NCBI RefSeq assembly: GCF_030253575.1
Contig: NC_080559.1
Location: 33,289,501 to 33,353,500, forward strand
Direction of reading: 5' to 3'
From: Rhododendron vialii
Lineage: Eukaryota; Streptophyta; Magnoliopsida; Ericales; Ericaceae
Length of the DNA: 64,000 nt
Within the stretch, counting starts at the first letter, position 1. Each line of letters starts with the position of its first letter. Shown here piece by piece: positions 31,811 through 42,820 of the stretch. The position numbers and the translations under genes were made by a program. Under the pieces are notes generated by a model. The model was not told the DNA's origin and searched no databases. It saw only the letters and a list, made by a program, of their open reading frames with translations.

Positions 31811-31911
31811 TTTATATAGACCCCTTGTGTAGATGGATCTGAGTCATTGTGGCCTTGTGGGGAATAGTATTAGCAGGTGGATCTGAGTCATTAGTAGGTG
31901 CATCTGAGTCA
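31811..31911 (-). promoter_or_regulatory. Predicted promoter of the caulimovirid element
   Basis: On the minus strand a TATATAAA box (31811-31818) stands about 0.9 kb upstream of the polyprotein ATG, placing a start site near 31780-31785 and giving the long leader usual for this virus family. Just upstream of it, three copies of TGAGTCA (31840-31846, 31884-31890, 31905-31911), each inside a (G/C)ATCTGAGTCATT unit, match the GCN4/AP-1-like bZIP core. TATA identity and spacing are seen; promoter activity is inferred. Confidence 0.6.
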
Positions 31912-31918
31912 TTAATTT

Positions 31919-31975
31919 ATGACTAGGTCAGAGTTGATTTTTTTTTTGTGTTTCGTCATTGTCTGTATATTAGGT
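31919..31975 (-). pseudogene. Fragment resembling the 3' end of the coiled-coil gene at 35474-35887
   Basis: The segment ATGACTAGGTCAGAGTTGA... followed by TTTCGTCATTGTCTG is a diverged copy of 35494-35540, which encodes the C-terminus (DDETEKVNSDPVIK) of the coiled-coil protein. The minus strand here gives DNDETQKK and then shifts frame. It abuts the viral promoter region, so it may mark one edge of the viral insertion. Confidence 0.4.
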
Positions 31976-32879
31976 GGGGAATAGTATGAAATGGATGTAA
32001 GTATGTATAATTTTGTATAATTAAATTTCTTGCACGAATTTGGCATTTTGATACACCGACGGTGCAAATTTTTTTGTAGGAGTGACCTATTTGAGAGTCA
32101 AGAATGTGGGCTAGCTAGAATCAAATCAGAGTTAATGGCACGTGATGTGTTGAGCATTCCATCACCACCGTTGCTTCTGAGTCGGCAATCCGTATAGGAG
32201 GGTGAATAATTGACAAATTTTGCTTCTCAACCATTCCAAAAAATGCGAAGGCATTATTATGCACTCGGGATTGGCTATACAATGTGGGAGGTAATGGAGT
32301 TTCAATGATTGACATGAAGAGGAAGGGCTCGGTTAAGATTGTGAAGTAACAATTGTCGGACTGGCCCGACTGGGCACCAATCCGAACACTCTTGTTTTGA
32401 TAGGGTTACTTCTAGCTAGTGGACTTGAAAGTTATCTGAACATGCTTTTTTCTTTGTTTGTGTGTGGTTTTGTATCTGTGGAAGGAAAGCGAAGCGTTTT
32501 GATATGTATTTCCTAGACTCGTGTGCTCTGTTGTTCTTCGAATTTATATGGTTTCTCTTGCAAATTGCAATCAGTTTGCATGGTGTATATTTTGAAATTA
32601 TTTGGTCTCTGTAGGCTCTTGAACAGAGCAGAACATTGGAGATTGGGTTGAAAATCTGTTTCCATGTTGTATTTTTTAGTATGGAAAATGGGAATCTGTT
32701 TTTATTTGAGAAATTTGATTTTGTGATGTTTTTTTTATATAAATCGAAACGTGAATCTGGTTTTATTCGACAAGTTTTGAACTCCATTATGAACTCTACT
32801 GAAATTTCATAAAGCTAGTTGGAGCTTAGTGGTGGCCTCAATAGTGCCTGCTGATATCAATTGGCTGCACATTCGAGTG
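31976..32879. other. Intergenic, no gene recognised
   Basis: Minus-strand and plus-strand frames of 60-120 codons occur but show no family motifs. No transposon ends could be defined. Confidence 0.4.
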
Positions 32880-33690
32880 AACTCAGATTGAAACTGGAGT
32901 GATATAGCTAGTCGATCAGCATGCAAGAATGGGAGTTTTTTTTTATAAAACAAATAAAAAAGAGCAGCTAAGAAAGAAAACGGGTCGGGTTTTATGGGTG
33001 CATGCACGAATGGGAGTTTAAAAAAAAAAAAGAAAGAGTAGCAAAGAAAGAAAACGGGTCGGGTTTTATGGGTATGACTTGACTCATATGCAATCCGCCT
33101 ATTATTGAATCATAGTTAACGTGTTCAAGTTTAACCCCTTATCCATTTTAAGCCGTCCAAACCCGCCCTTTACCACCTTTAACATTTTGTAAGCCTGTGT
33201 ATAGGCCAATTATGCAAGCCTGTGTGTGTTACTGTTATCTATGGTTTAAGGAAAATTGTTTTTTTTTTTTTTTTTGCAATGGAAAATTGTTTGTTGTTGT
33301 TTGATTACCTACTGCATGTATGCCATTTACCAAAAAAAACAATAAGATTACCTACTGCATGTGCTTTATAGGCAAATTAAATTACTATCTCTTTATAAAA
33401 AAGAATGGATTATTATAAAAAAAGGAAGAAGGTTTATATGGAGTAGAAGTTTTCATCAATATTGACGTGTTCGCTATATCATGTCTTCCAGCTGTATAGT
33501 CGGTGGATCAGAGTCGACTTTGCTCAAGAAATAGACGGTGATCAGGTCATTTTAAATCTCACATGCAATGGTACGTACTACTCTGAAATTTAATTTGAAC
33601 ATGCATGCACCAAGAGTATATAGTATAAGAAATTGAACACCTTCTCAATAATGCAATAAATAAGATATCTTGCAAACTGATATCGTATAT
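32880..33690 (+). repeat. Diverged duplication, copy A (partner 35310-36775)
   Basis: Shared landmarks: ATTGAAACTGGAGTGATA, AAGAAAGAAAACGGGTCGGG, TATAGGCCAATTATGCAAGCC, AGGAAGAAGGTTTATATGGAG, GACTTTGCTCAAGAAATAGAC, ATGCATGCACCAAGA. Copy A contains an extra local tandem duplication (about 32930-33000 and 33008-33075). It lacks the coiled-coil gene and the Stowaway element found in copy B. Confidence 0.75.
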
Positions 33691-33798
33691 ATAAAATGTT
33701 AGAGAGAAGAGAGGTGGGTCATTGACTATTAACTACTCCACTGGCAACCTGCATGTGTAAGAAACAAAGTAGGGGAGAAACAGAGTATTATATATATA

Positions 33799-33825
33799 TG
33801 GGGGGGGGGGGGGGGGGGGGGGGGA
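33799..33825 (+). repeat. Poly(G) run
   Basis: A homopolymer of about 25 G after an AT repeat; length is likely unreliable in sequencing. Confidence 0.9.
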
Positions 33826-34172
33826 TTATTTTCCTTTGTAAAGTGTATGAGGATGGAATTTACTTGAGTGTGAAACAGCGTATTAGTTGAGTGTGAAACA
33901 GAGTCTTATGGGGGGAGGATTTTCCTATATAAAGTGTAATAGTGTGGACATCGAGAGTCTATATGGATGATTTTGGGTATATAACAAATTTTATGGGTTA
34001 CTACTAATACCTTGGACTTAAGCATTTTGGATCATGTAAATCAAAATACTGTGCCAGTAGTGTGCTAGTAGTCAGCTTGGGGTGTTACAAGTTGAGTGTG
34101 AAATAGAGTATTATAGTTGAGTGTGGACGTACTCGTGGAGTGATGACCTTGCAGAAACCTACTATTATGATG

Positions 34173-34411
34173 TACTCCATTCGTTCCAATTTAAATGCTT
34201 CCTACGGAAGACCGTGTAACTTCGACCTCAAAAAATAAAGTACTTTCGGAATTAATTTTTAACTTTCTTTTGAATTGTTCAAAAGATCTCGACGAGTACT
34301 TCAAAACGGTGCAAAAAAGTTTCAAAAAAGATTATGAAAAATACAATTCTTTTGAAAGTCAAAATGACACGATTTTACGTAGGAATCACTTAAAATGAGA
34401 CAGATGGAATA
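34173..34411. mobile_element. Stowaway-like MITE
   Basis: Ends TACTCCATTCGTTCCAATTTAA and, at the other side, TTAAAATGAGACAGATGGAATA are diverged Stowaway termini with flanking TA. The open frame inside (34195-34398) is not a gene. Confidence 0.7.
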
Positions 34412-34456
34412 TATTTTATGTGTTTGGTGAGTTTTTCTAATTGACTAAACAGACTA

Positions 34457-34697
34457 AGGCTTCATTCCAGAACACCTTCTTAAAAAATAAGTATTTATTT
34501 CACATTTTCAAGCTCAAAAATAATATAAATGAAAAATAAATTTTCAATTTTTTTTTCACCATATAAAATATCTCAATGAGATCTATCAAACAAAATCCAT
34601 ATTGATAGGAAAATTATCTACGTAAGCACATGATTTTTGAGTTTGAAATTGCATTCTTAAAAAATAAGTACTTATTTCCGTTTCCGGAACGGGGCCT
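34457..34697. mobile_element. MITE family 'AGGC...TTCCAGAA / GGAACGGGGCCT', copy 2
   Basis: Shares ends and interior (ATCTCAATGAGATCTATCAAA, CCATATTGATAG, CACATGATTTTT) with 20912-21264 but is about 110 bp shorter. Confidence 0.7.
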
Positions 34698-35309
34698 AAA
34701 TCAATTAGAGTCCATGTTTTTTTACGAATTTTTAATTATCAGATACGTATGTCAATTAAAATAATATTCAGTGGAAACAACTTGACTATTGTCAGTAGTC
34801 TGAAGATAAAAGAAAATTTGGAGTACATGCGATTCATGGAAAGAAAGAAAAACAATGAGTAAGTCTTAGGAACAAAATACATTTCCTTTTTTTTTTCTTC
34901 TTGATATGTGACTAAACTCCACCTAAATAAGTTTATTTGAGGAGAGAATATATGAGAGTTCAGAACTCTGTGAGATCATGCAAACCCACAAGTCGGGCGA
35001 AGGAAAAGGGGCCGGGCGGCGATCGATTGTGGCTATGGCCACATAAGGTTGATCTCGATGGTGCATTTTACGTATTCTAATATTTTGAGGTACCGAAAGT
35101 ATATAATATATACTTTTTTAATTTCCGGAGTATTTGCTTCATTATCCTCATCTTGTGATGTTTTTGATATCGTGCTTTTTATCAAACTCATGTCATATTT
35201 TTTGACTTGACGAAAATTAATTGTTCATTCTAGTTGTTGAATGTGATAATGAGGTTGAATACAACGGATTGGATTGATCTCAGTACAAACTCACCGGGGC
35301 TCACGAAAT
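34698..35309. other. Intergenic, no gene recognised
   Basis: AT-rich sequence without transposon ends or open frames of note. Confidence 0.4.
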
Positions 35310-35473
35310 ATTGAAACTGGAGTGATAAAAAAATAAAAATAAAAAAACACAAAAGAAAGAAAACTCGTCGGGCCAGGTTTTATTGGTAGGAATTGACCCA
35401 TGTTCGACCCTCCTATTATTTATTATTGTTTAACCCTGATCCATTTCATTTCAACCCGTCAAAGTCCGCCCCT

Positions 35474-35887
35474 TTACCCCCTCTCACATTTTATGACTGG
35501 GTCGGAGTTGACTTTTTCAGTTTCATCGTCTTTTGTACTCAGCCCAACAATTTCTATAGTTATCTGACTTTTCCTGATATCTTGGAGAACATCTGCTTTG
35601 ATGTTTTCGGCGAGTGCTCGTATCGTGGCTTCCATTTCTTCTTTCTGTGAAGAGATCGCCTTCAGCAGGTATTCGGTCTCGATCAGTTTTTCGGCGAATT
35701 TGCTCGCCAGAGCTTCGGTCTCGTTCAGGCGGTTCTTGAGATCTTTGTTGTCGTTGATCAGCATTTCTATGTAGCCCGAGTTGATTCGCTCCTTGTCCTG
35801 AAGGTTTGTAATAAAATGAGAAAGGTTCTCAAGTTGCTCCTTGATCACTCTTCCTCCTCGGCGTCCTCCTCCGTCGTCGGCGGCCAT
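35474..35887 (-). CDS. Small intronless coiled-coil protein, unknown function
   Basis: Frame of 137 codons. After a Gly/Arg-rich N-terminus (MAADDGGGRRGGR) the protein is almost entirely alpha-helical with heptad-like spacing (KEQLENLSHFITNLQDKER ... LNETEALASKFAEKLIETEYL ... EEMEATIRALAENIKADVL), ending in a short acidic tail. I do not recognise the family. The start GAAGAAATGGCC has good context, and a TATATATATA motif lies about 50 bp upstream (about 35935-35945), which would be an unusually compact promoter. The whole unit is present in only one of two duplicated blocks, so it looks inserted, possibly a retroposed gene, although no poly(A) tract is obvious. A fragment of its 3' end recurs at 31919-31975. 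Confidence 0.55.
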   Translation of the reverse strand: MAADDGGGRRGGRVIKEQLENLSHFITNLQDKERINSGYIEMLINDNKDLKNRLNETEALASKFAEKLIETEYLLKAISSQKEEMEATIRALAENIKADVLQDIRKSQITIEIVGLSTKDDETEKVNSDPVIKCERG

Positions 35888-36346
35888 TTCTTCAAATACT
35901 GGTACTAAGTGAAATTCTCAATTTCCTTTCGCAATATATATATAGGCCAATTATGTAAGCCTGCGTGTTACTGTTATCTATGATTTGAGGACAATTTTAT
36001 TTTTTTATTTTTTGAAATCGAATGCTCCCTTATTTAATTTTTTTTTTTTTTATCCGCTCCCTTATTTAATTTGTATACATGCCATCTACTGCCATTTACC
36101 AAAAATAATGAGATTACCTACTGCATGTACTATCTTTATTTTTTAAAAAAATATTATCAAAAAAAGGAAGAAGGTTTATATGGAGTAGAAGTTTTCATCA
36201 ATTAATAGTGATGTCTTCGCTCGGATCTTCCAGCTCTATAGTCATTGGATCTAATCTAAAGTGTTAGAGTCGACTGTGCTCAAGAAATAGACGGTGCACG
36301 TACAGTCTAGGCCATTTTAAATCCCCCATGGAAATATTATAAAATT

Positions 36347-36588
36347 TACTCCCTCCGTCTCATAAAGTTTGGCATTTTCACTATTTCAGCCTTATGAAAA
36401 AATTAATTATATCTTTTAATCCATAATATTTTTTATAAGCAATATGGATCTTGTTTGATAAAGTTTAATTTGTTCTATTAAACAAAGTTAAAAAAAATTG
36501 CCTAAAAGATTATGGATTAAAAGATATATACAATTTAAAAATGATACGTATTCCTGAAAATGCCAAACATTATGGAACGGATGGAGTA
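36347..36588. mobile_element. Stowaway (Tc1/mariner) MITE
   Basis: Ends TACTCCCTCCGTCTCATAA and TTATGGAACGGATGGAGTA are classic Stowaway inverted repeats with TA at the edges; the interior holds TTTTAATCCATAAT and its inverse ATTATGGATTAAAA. Confidence 0.9.
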
Positions 36589-37099
36589 ATTAATTTGAAC
36601 ATGCCTGCACCAAGCTTATAGTATAAGAAATTGACCACCTTTTAAATCCCACCTCCCATATTATAAAATTCAATGTGAACATGCATGCACCAAGATTATA
36701 ATACAAGAAATCTTGGATAATGCAATATAAATAAGATGTCTTGCAAGAGGAATTCTCATGCAAACTGATCATAAAAACTAAAAAAACGTGATAGAAAAAA
36801 AAAAAAAAAAAAAACTGATAAGATCGGATCTGGCAAGTATTATTTACTTATAAAAAGACTGGAAGAATTCCCACACCTTCATTCCCAAAAATGCCCCTGC
36901 TATGCATAAGAAATCACAAAGTTGCATTGGTATTCTTGTTAATTTCCCACGCAACGAAGGGACATCACCGTCTCTTTCCAGTTTCCAACGTAATCGGAAA
37001 GGATGCCTCTCCTCGATCCCAAGAAGATCGAGCACATGTCATTTGCCAAATAAAACCTTAAACTAATTGGATATCAATTTCTAACTCAACTATGTGATA

Positions 37100-37360
37100 T
37101 GGTTCTGCGGCCTTTTTCGGCCGAGAGATGTCCCATTCACCCACTCTGAGACTCTTTCGTGCTTTAGGTTATTTCAATTGGTATCAGAGTCCGATTACTC
37201 ATTATTGGTGTTATTGCCTGAGTTTGATTTTTCCGTTCGCACCATGGATGGTTCATTGAACCAACTTTCTCCTTATTCTGATGGTAGTGATTATTGCCTG
37301 TGGTCTTTTCACTTTTTGCTTGAGGATTACTTTTTGCTGCCACAAATTGGATAAGAATGA
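37100..37360 (+). mobile_element. Ty1/copia 5' remnant (LTR end, primer site, gag start)
   Basis: TTTCA (LTR end at 37176) is followed two bases later by TGGTATCAGAGT (37179-37190), the primer-binding site for initiator tRNA-Met. After a short leader comes MDGSLNQLSPYSDGSDYCLW (from 37244), the usual start of a copia gag, which stops after 36 codons. The rest of the element is missing and a gypsy-type LTR follows. The 5' limit of the LTR is not defined. Confidence 0.7.
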
Positions 37361-37439
37361 CGTCCTTTCTTCAACTTCAATGTTTTGCACACAATCAACG
37401 TAGTCATTATATCTCTGCTTGATTGCCAATTAGAGCATC

Positions 37440-38070
37440 GAGTAAGAGTTAGAAATACGTGTCTGTTCAGATTCCTCAGACCCTTGGAATAAGGGTCAGG
37501 AGGGCCCCCCGAAGTCCCCTGAGCGACAGGCCTCTGTTTGAGCCGATATCACTCGATGAAGACAAGACAAATGTGAAGTGACAAGACCAGTTTGGTCAGC
37601 CGGCGAAGACATCGCTTGCGAAAGACTATCTAAGGATAGACCTCTAAGCCGAGTGACTTCAGGAACAACATTAGCCGATACAGTTAGGATTTAGTTGCCC
37701 GAGGTAAGATACGGGACGGAAGATCCTCCGGAGAAGATGATAAAGTTAGCATTTCGGGAAATATTCAAAAAGGATATAAATAGGAGAAAACTTCAGGATC
37801 AAACAAGTGAAAAAGAAGAAAGAAAAGAAAAGAAGAAGAAGAAGAAGAAGAAGAAGGGAGTTCTGTTTTGTTATTATAAAGTTAGGTTTTCTCCGATCTT
37901 GTTGTTGTGGATACTAACTTGATCGTTGGAGAGCATTTCCGGTCAACCAACCGGATCCGGGTGTCTCTAGCTTGTTGACTTTTCCACGTTGACGGCGTTC
38001 AATATTTTGACTATCTTCTGACTTATAAATTTTGGCCTCCCACACATTTATCTCTAGGAATTCGGATATG
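37440..38070 (+). mobile_element. Ty3/gypsy (Tat/Ogre-like) LTR remnant
   Basis: A TATAAATAG box (37775-37783) lies upstream of a (GAA)n run and the segment TACTAACTTGATCGTTGGAG with CCGGATCCGGGTGTCTC, the R/U5 style of Tat-type LTRs. No internal coding region is attached and no target-site duplication was found, so it is probably a solo or truncated LTR. Confidence 0.5.
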
Positions 38071-38201
38071 ATGTGGACATCCGTTCTTTACTCTACGGTT
38101 AATCAAGAAACCAACTGGCTACGGTTCATGCTTGGGCTTTTATTTAGTGGTCTGGCCTAAGTAAGTTTCCACTGGGCCTGAGGCCCCAAGCTAAAAGAAG
38201 A

Positions 38202-38202
38202 C

Positions 38203-38247
<45 letters not shown>
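38202..38247 (+). repeat. (CT)n microsatellite
   Basis: Uninterrupted CT run of about 45 bases. Confidence 0.95.
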
Positions 38248-38248
<1 letters not shown>

Positions 38249-39043
38249 GTGAGGAGCATGTGGATCACCCAATTTCCCATACCTGTAAGGGCAGTAAGGC
38301 TGGAGGGTAGCAAATTTTGGTTGTGTCAACAATGATGATTTCTAATGCGATACTGCGACCTAACACAAGAGGGTGGCTATTGGTAATTGATATTGATCCC
38401 GGTAGATGCATGGCATGGGTTTTATTTTGAAAAACCAATCTTGCCGTTTGACAAATATTAAATGGATAACTACAATCCAATAAATTTTGTATACGTAGCT
38501 CATTTTGTAACGCTCCGAATTTTGGAAACGTTAAATAGACAATTTCATTGCAAAATAAATGGAGTTTGGCTCAATATTACATCATAATTCTCACAAGAGT
38601 ACTTTATTCAACAAAAGAAGGGTAGACTAAGGTTCCTATCTACTGCTCTGCTTCTTCCTCCATTCTGGTTAGCTCCTCGGCTCCAAAAGTCTCCAAGGTG
38701 TAGAGTTCACCCTATTCGTTTATAAGATCTGACACATTATACCGGCGTCACCACTAATATAATATGTCAGAGTCACCCAAGGTAACACCGTGAGCTACGA
38801 AGGGTCAATAGAATAACTCATACTCTCTAACCCTTAACTTACAAACAATATACCATAAAATCAATAATTTTCACATAGTGCAAGCTTATCTAACCAAAAT
38901 AGTTAACAATGACACATCCGCATTCGATATTCAATCAACGTTGGTATCCAAGATTTCTGAGTTTCTCCTACGCAACATCTCGTAAATCGTGTCTCCATTT
39001 TCACATTTCATAACCAATTCATCATTTCAAAAATCCGTTTTTA

Positions 39044-39241
39044 ACACACCCAACCTTGGTTCCGCCGTTCCGGTCTCCCGAGTATCCCCACAATGGTTCC
39101 GCCGCACCGGGTTCCCATTGGCACACTTTGCATTGGCTCCTCTCCGCGGATAACTAAGCCACACACCCAACCTCGGTTCCGCCGTTCCGGTCTCCCGAGT
39201 ATCCTCACAATGGTTCCGCCGCACTGGGTTCCCATTGGCAC
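39044..39241. repeat. Two direct copies of an 80-bp GC-rich unit
   Basis: A unit containing GGTTCCGCCGTTCCGGTCTCC and GGTTCCCATTGGCACAC occurs at about 39044-39123 and 39162-39241, inside the LTR-like element. Confidence 0.85.
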
Positions 39242-40179
39242 ACAAAACACACATCACACAATGGACTACCATGACCGGCCATATTGCGGTTTCCAAAATA
39301 TTTCACCTTTTCAAACACGTCTTTTCGTTAACCACACCCTAGGTGTCATGTTTCTAACTTTCTCGATTTTCGTGTCACGTTTCATGTATAAACTCCGTGG
39401 TAGGACTTTTCACAAAAGTAAACATAAATCATTCATTGTAATCTTGAAACTAAACTAACAAGATCATCCAACTCAATATTACTATTCATGCTCAAATACT
39501 ACTTAAAGCATAACGCCACATGTACGGACGCCCTTGGAGTGAAAATCACTTATGCTTTATCACACAACAAGTAATACAAGCAATTCATAATACATGCTCA
39601 CAATCATTCTAAAGATCGAAATACGAATACTTCTAATCAAGCGTTAAAATCTTATCTTTCGAAAACCATTCTTTCTTACTTTTTGAGAAGTTCAAAACAA
39701 CACATGTTTTTCCGAGGTTAAAAGTTGATTATTCCAACATGCTTATACTTCCATTAGCGAAAATAAGTTCGTTAATAATCATGCATTCCAACGATAGATA
39801 ACATTATCTACTTAGAGAAAACGATTAAGAAAGTTATACTAAGGACATTCTAGTCTTCGACATACGATTCTATACTATACGTAGAGTTAGTAGACTAGGG
39901 ATTCTACCTTTCTTCTTGGCGGTAGTGGCGACTACAGAAAGAATGAGTACGTCGGGCAGAGTAACTTCCTACGGTATGCTTCCGGAAGCTTCGAAAGAGA
40001 AAAGTTGCTCTTGAAACTTGATCTTGACTAAACTACTTGAACTTTTTGGATCGAAAAAGGGTTTTAAGATGAGTTTCTTGAAGAATTTAGGAAGAATTTC
40101 AAGAACAAGGAAGAACTAAGCAAAAACACAAAACTTTCTTAAAGAGAGAAGTTGCTAGGTGAAGGTGTGAGTTGAATGG

Positions 40180-40188
40180 TGTGTGTGT

Positions 40189-40219
<31 letters not shown>

Positions 40220-40225
40220 GGGGGG
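40180..40225 (+). repeat. (GT)n followed by poly(G)
   Basis: GT dinucleotide run passing into about 24 G. Confidence 0.9.
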
Positions 40226-41885
40226 TTTGCTATTTATAGAAAAATTTGGCTCCCCCTCTCCCCCCTTGGCCGAGATTTTGGTGGGAATGGCCGAGAGAGT
40301 AAAGGTGTTGTTGTGGTGGTGGATTTTGTATTGCTTATTATAATGTATATAGTATATAAAACCTAATTAATATTATTCAAGCCTAGGTTATATGGTTCGG
40401 GTGATGAATTGCACAGGGAATTGGAGGCATGAGTTGGGTTTTGTATTATTGGTGGTTACTGGTGGTAGTAATTAGGATTAGGTTAGGTTTATTTTAATAG
40501 GAGAGAAATTGGTATTCTGTATTTACTCAGTGTGTATTTGCATAGTTAGTCATTTCGTGCTTTGCTCTTTTGTTCAGGTTAGCGTTCTTTTACGTGTTCG
40601 ATTGCATTACTTTTGGATCCAGGTGAGTGGTTAAGCATGTTATGTACTTTCAAACTTCCCCGCGTCCCTTAAATTGTTGTTTTGGAAAATTTATGATTGA
40701 AATTGGAAACACACAATTGTTTATGTTTGATTATATTAAATTGGCATGCGGTATCGGTGAAACCATTTGTTATTCGAATAATCTTTTAGTGAAAACTTGG
40801 TGGAATTCGATGGGAACATATTTTTGAAGTCCAGGAAAATTAATCCTCTGTGTGCGGGTGACTCTGGCCATCAGGGAAGAGACCGGATTAGGCCGGTGAC
40901 CCTATGCTCAACGGTTGTTATTGACCGAATCGTTCTTTGGGAAAAGTTCCACGGGCTGCCTACTCGTGGTGACCCTAAGATTCAATATTGGATCCAATTT
41001 TGAGATATTTATTCACTGGCACTTGGTACTATTGATTTTGGTTGTGGTTCCCCATTGTTGTTGGAGATTGAATTAAGAACACCATTAAGATTTATCGGAT
41101 GAATCATTTGTTAGATTAATTGATTATTTTATTGTTCACCTCTATGCCAAATTTATATTGACATGGTAAATTATTTTGATCCCTGTTTTAGAACTGTATT
41201 TAAGCTACATGCTTTACTACTCACTGAGCTCGTTAGCTGATGGATTTATTCCAACTTCTGTTTCAGGCAAGTTGGGAAGTTAGGCAAGGACTCTGGCGGC
41301 ATCTCGGGAATTCCTTTTGTTGACCACCTTAGGGTGTCTCATCCTAGCTTAGTGTTTTATTTCATCGCTTCCGCATTGAAACATTTTGTCAGACATCTGG
41401 ATTCTTTTATTACTATTGGATCGCTGGATTTTATTTGGTTCATGGGATGTTTGTGCCCCATTCTTTTTATGGAATTTATTGATTGGGGATGTTCTGAATA
41501 AAAAAATGGTTGACTGTTTGGTGGATCCTTGCTTGGGAGTTTTTATAATAAAAAAATTTTAGGCTGCGTGTTCTACAAGCTTTGGTCTTGTGGTTCATGG
41601 CCGGTCACTTCTCATTTTGGGGTGTGACAGGCCCTCTCTCTCTCCTTTTCTCCCATGGATTTTGCCCCATGGACTTGTCATTTCAAGCATGGCGAGTCTT
41701 CCAAGCATGCCAAGCAATGTCACATCCATTTTAGGCCATAACTTAGGTAATCATGAAGGGTTTTAAGGCTTGTCAATTCCTAGAATGGGTTGGCTTGTAA
41801 GAAAGAATAAAATCATTGGCTAACTTTGTACTTTAAAAGACTAGAATGGGTTGTCAAGTAGGTTTTAGGCTTATGGGCTAAAGGT

Positions 41886-41960
41886 TACTTATGTAAGTAA
41901 TCAAAACACATGCACACACTCCACCTCTCTCTCTCACTCGCGGCCCCTCTCTCCTCTTGG

Positions 41961-42015
<55 letters not shown>

Positions 42016-42136
42016 CTATGCACAAACATATATATGTATATATATAAGCACATGTATATATTACTTATGTAAGTAATCAAAACACATGCACACACTCCAC
42101 CTCTCTCTCTCACTCGCGGCCCCTCTCTCCTCTTGG

Positions 42137-42195
<59 letters not shown>

Positions 42196-42245
42196 CTATG
42201 CACAAACATATATATGTATATATATAAGTACATGTATATATTCAT
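41886..42245 (+). repeat. Tandem duplication of a 175-bp unit with (CT)n
   Basis: Two near-identical head-to-tail units each hold TTACTTATGTAAGTAATC, CTCGCGGCCCCTCTCTCC, a (CT)n tract of about 50 bases and CGCACTATGCACAAACATATA. Long open frames on the minus strand are products of the repeat. Confidence 0.9.
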
Positions 42246-42820
42246 CTAGGAAAGTAAAACCTAAGATAGTTAGGCTTAAGGCTATAACATAGGTGTGCAT
42301 GCATAGCAAGGCTAGTCTTGCTTCCTTTGGAAACAAAAATAATGATTTCCAAAGTATGACTAGTCTTGTCATATATATGCATTCATTGGCCAAGCCTAAT
42401 ATTTATTGTCCAATGGACAATATTTTCCCTAACATTTATGGACCAATGGGTAAAGGATTAAAGATGACAAGTATGGGCTTGAATGACTTGTCATGGGGTA
42501 TAATGATTACTTCTATAGGTCTAAGAGTTCAATTAGGGTTGGGAGGGATTCACAAGGGTCAAAAAGGTCCATTTAGGGTTAGGGTATTGTAACTATGTGA
42601 ATTGGTTGCTCGGTTCCTCCAACCAGTTGGTTGGAAACTAACTTAACTAGCTAAGTAGGGCTTTTAATCAAGAAATGAATTTTAAAGGACTAAAATCTAA
42701 TTATGACGGATTATTAGAAATTAAAAAAGGAATTTTAAAAATAATACCAAGTAATTAAAAATAAAATTCAAATATTTATCAAAATTTTTATTTACCAAAA
42801 ATCAGGGTCGTTACACATTT

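Larger units (their letters stand above)
35310..36775 (+). repeat. Diverged duplication, copy B (partner 32880-33690)
   Basis: Same landmarks as copy A, interrupted by two additions: about 35497-35938 with the coiled-coil gene, and the Stowaway element at 36347-36588. A local repeat of the ACATGCNTGCACCAAG segment occurs near 36598 and 36678. Confidence 0.75.
38506..42815 (-). mobile_element. LTR-type element, 4.3 kb, with 5-bp TSD
   Basis: The block begins TGTAACGCTCCGAATTTTGG and ends CAGGGTCGTTACA, the TGTAACG...CGTTACA termini common for long gypsy LTRs, and is flanked by identical CATTT (38501-38505 and 42816-42820). A TATAAATA box on the minus strand (about 40230-40240) fits an LTR in minus orientation. 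No gag or pol remains. A second LTR-like end, TTTTGGGGTGTGACA, occurs internally at about 41615-41631 on the plus strand, so another element may be nested in it. Best reading: a solo LTR expanded by nested insertions. Includes GT and G runs at 40180-40225. Confidence 0.55.

Noticed and set aside
41934-42245. 103-codon minus-strand frame rich in Arg-Glu repeats
   Set aside because: It is a translation of the duplicated (CT)n tracts and not a gene. The same applies to similar frames near 17487-17927, 44865-45185 and 54911-55196.
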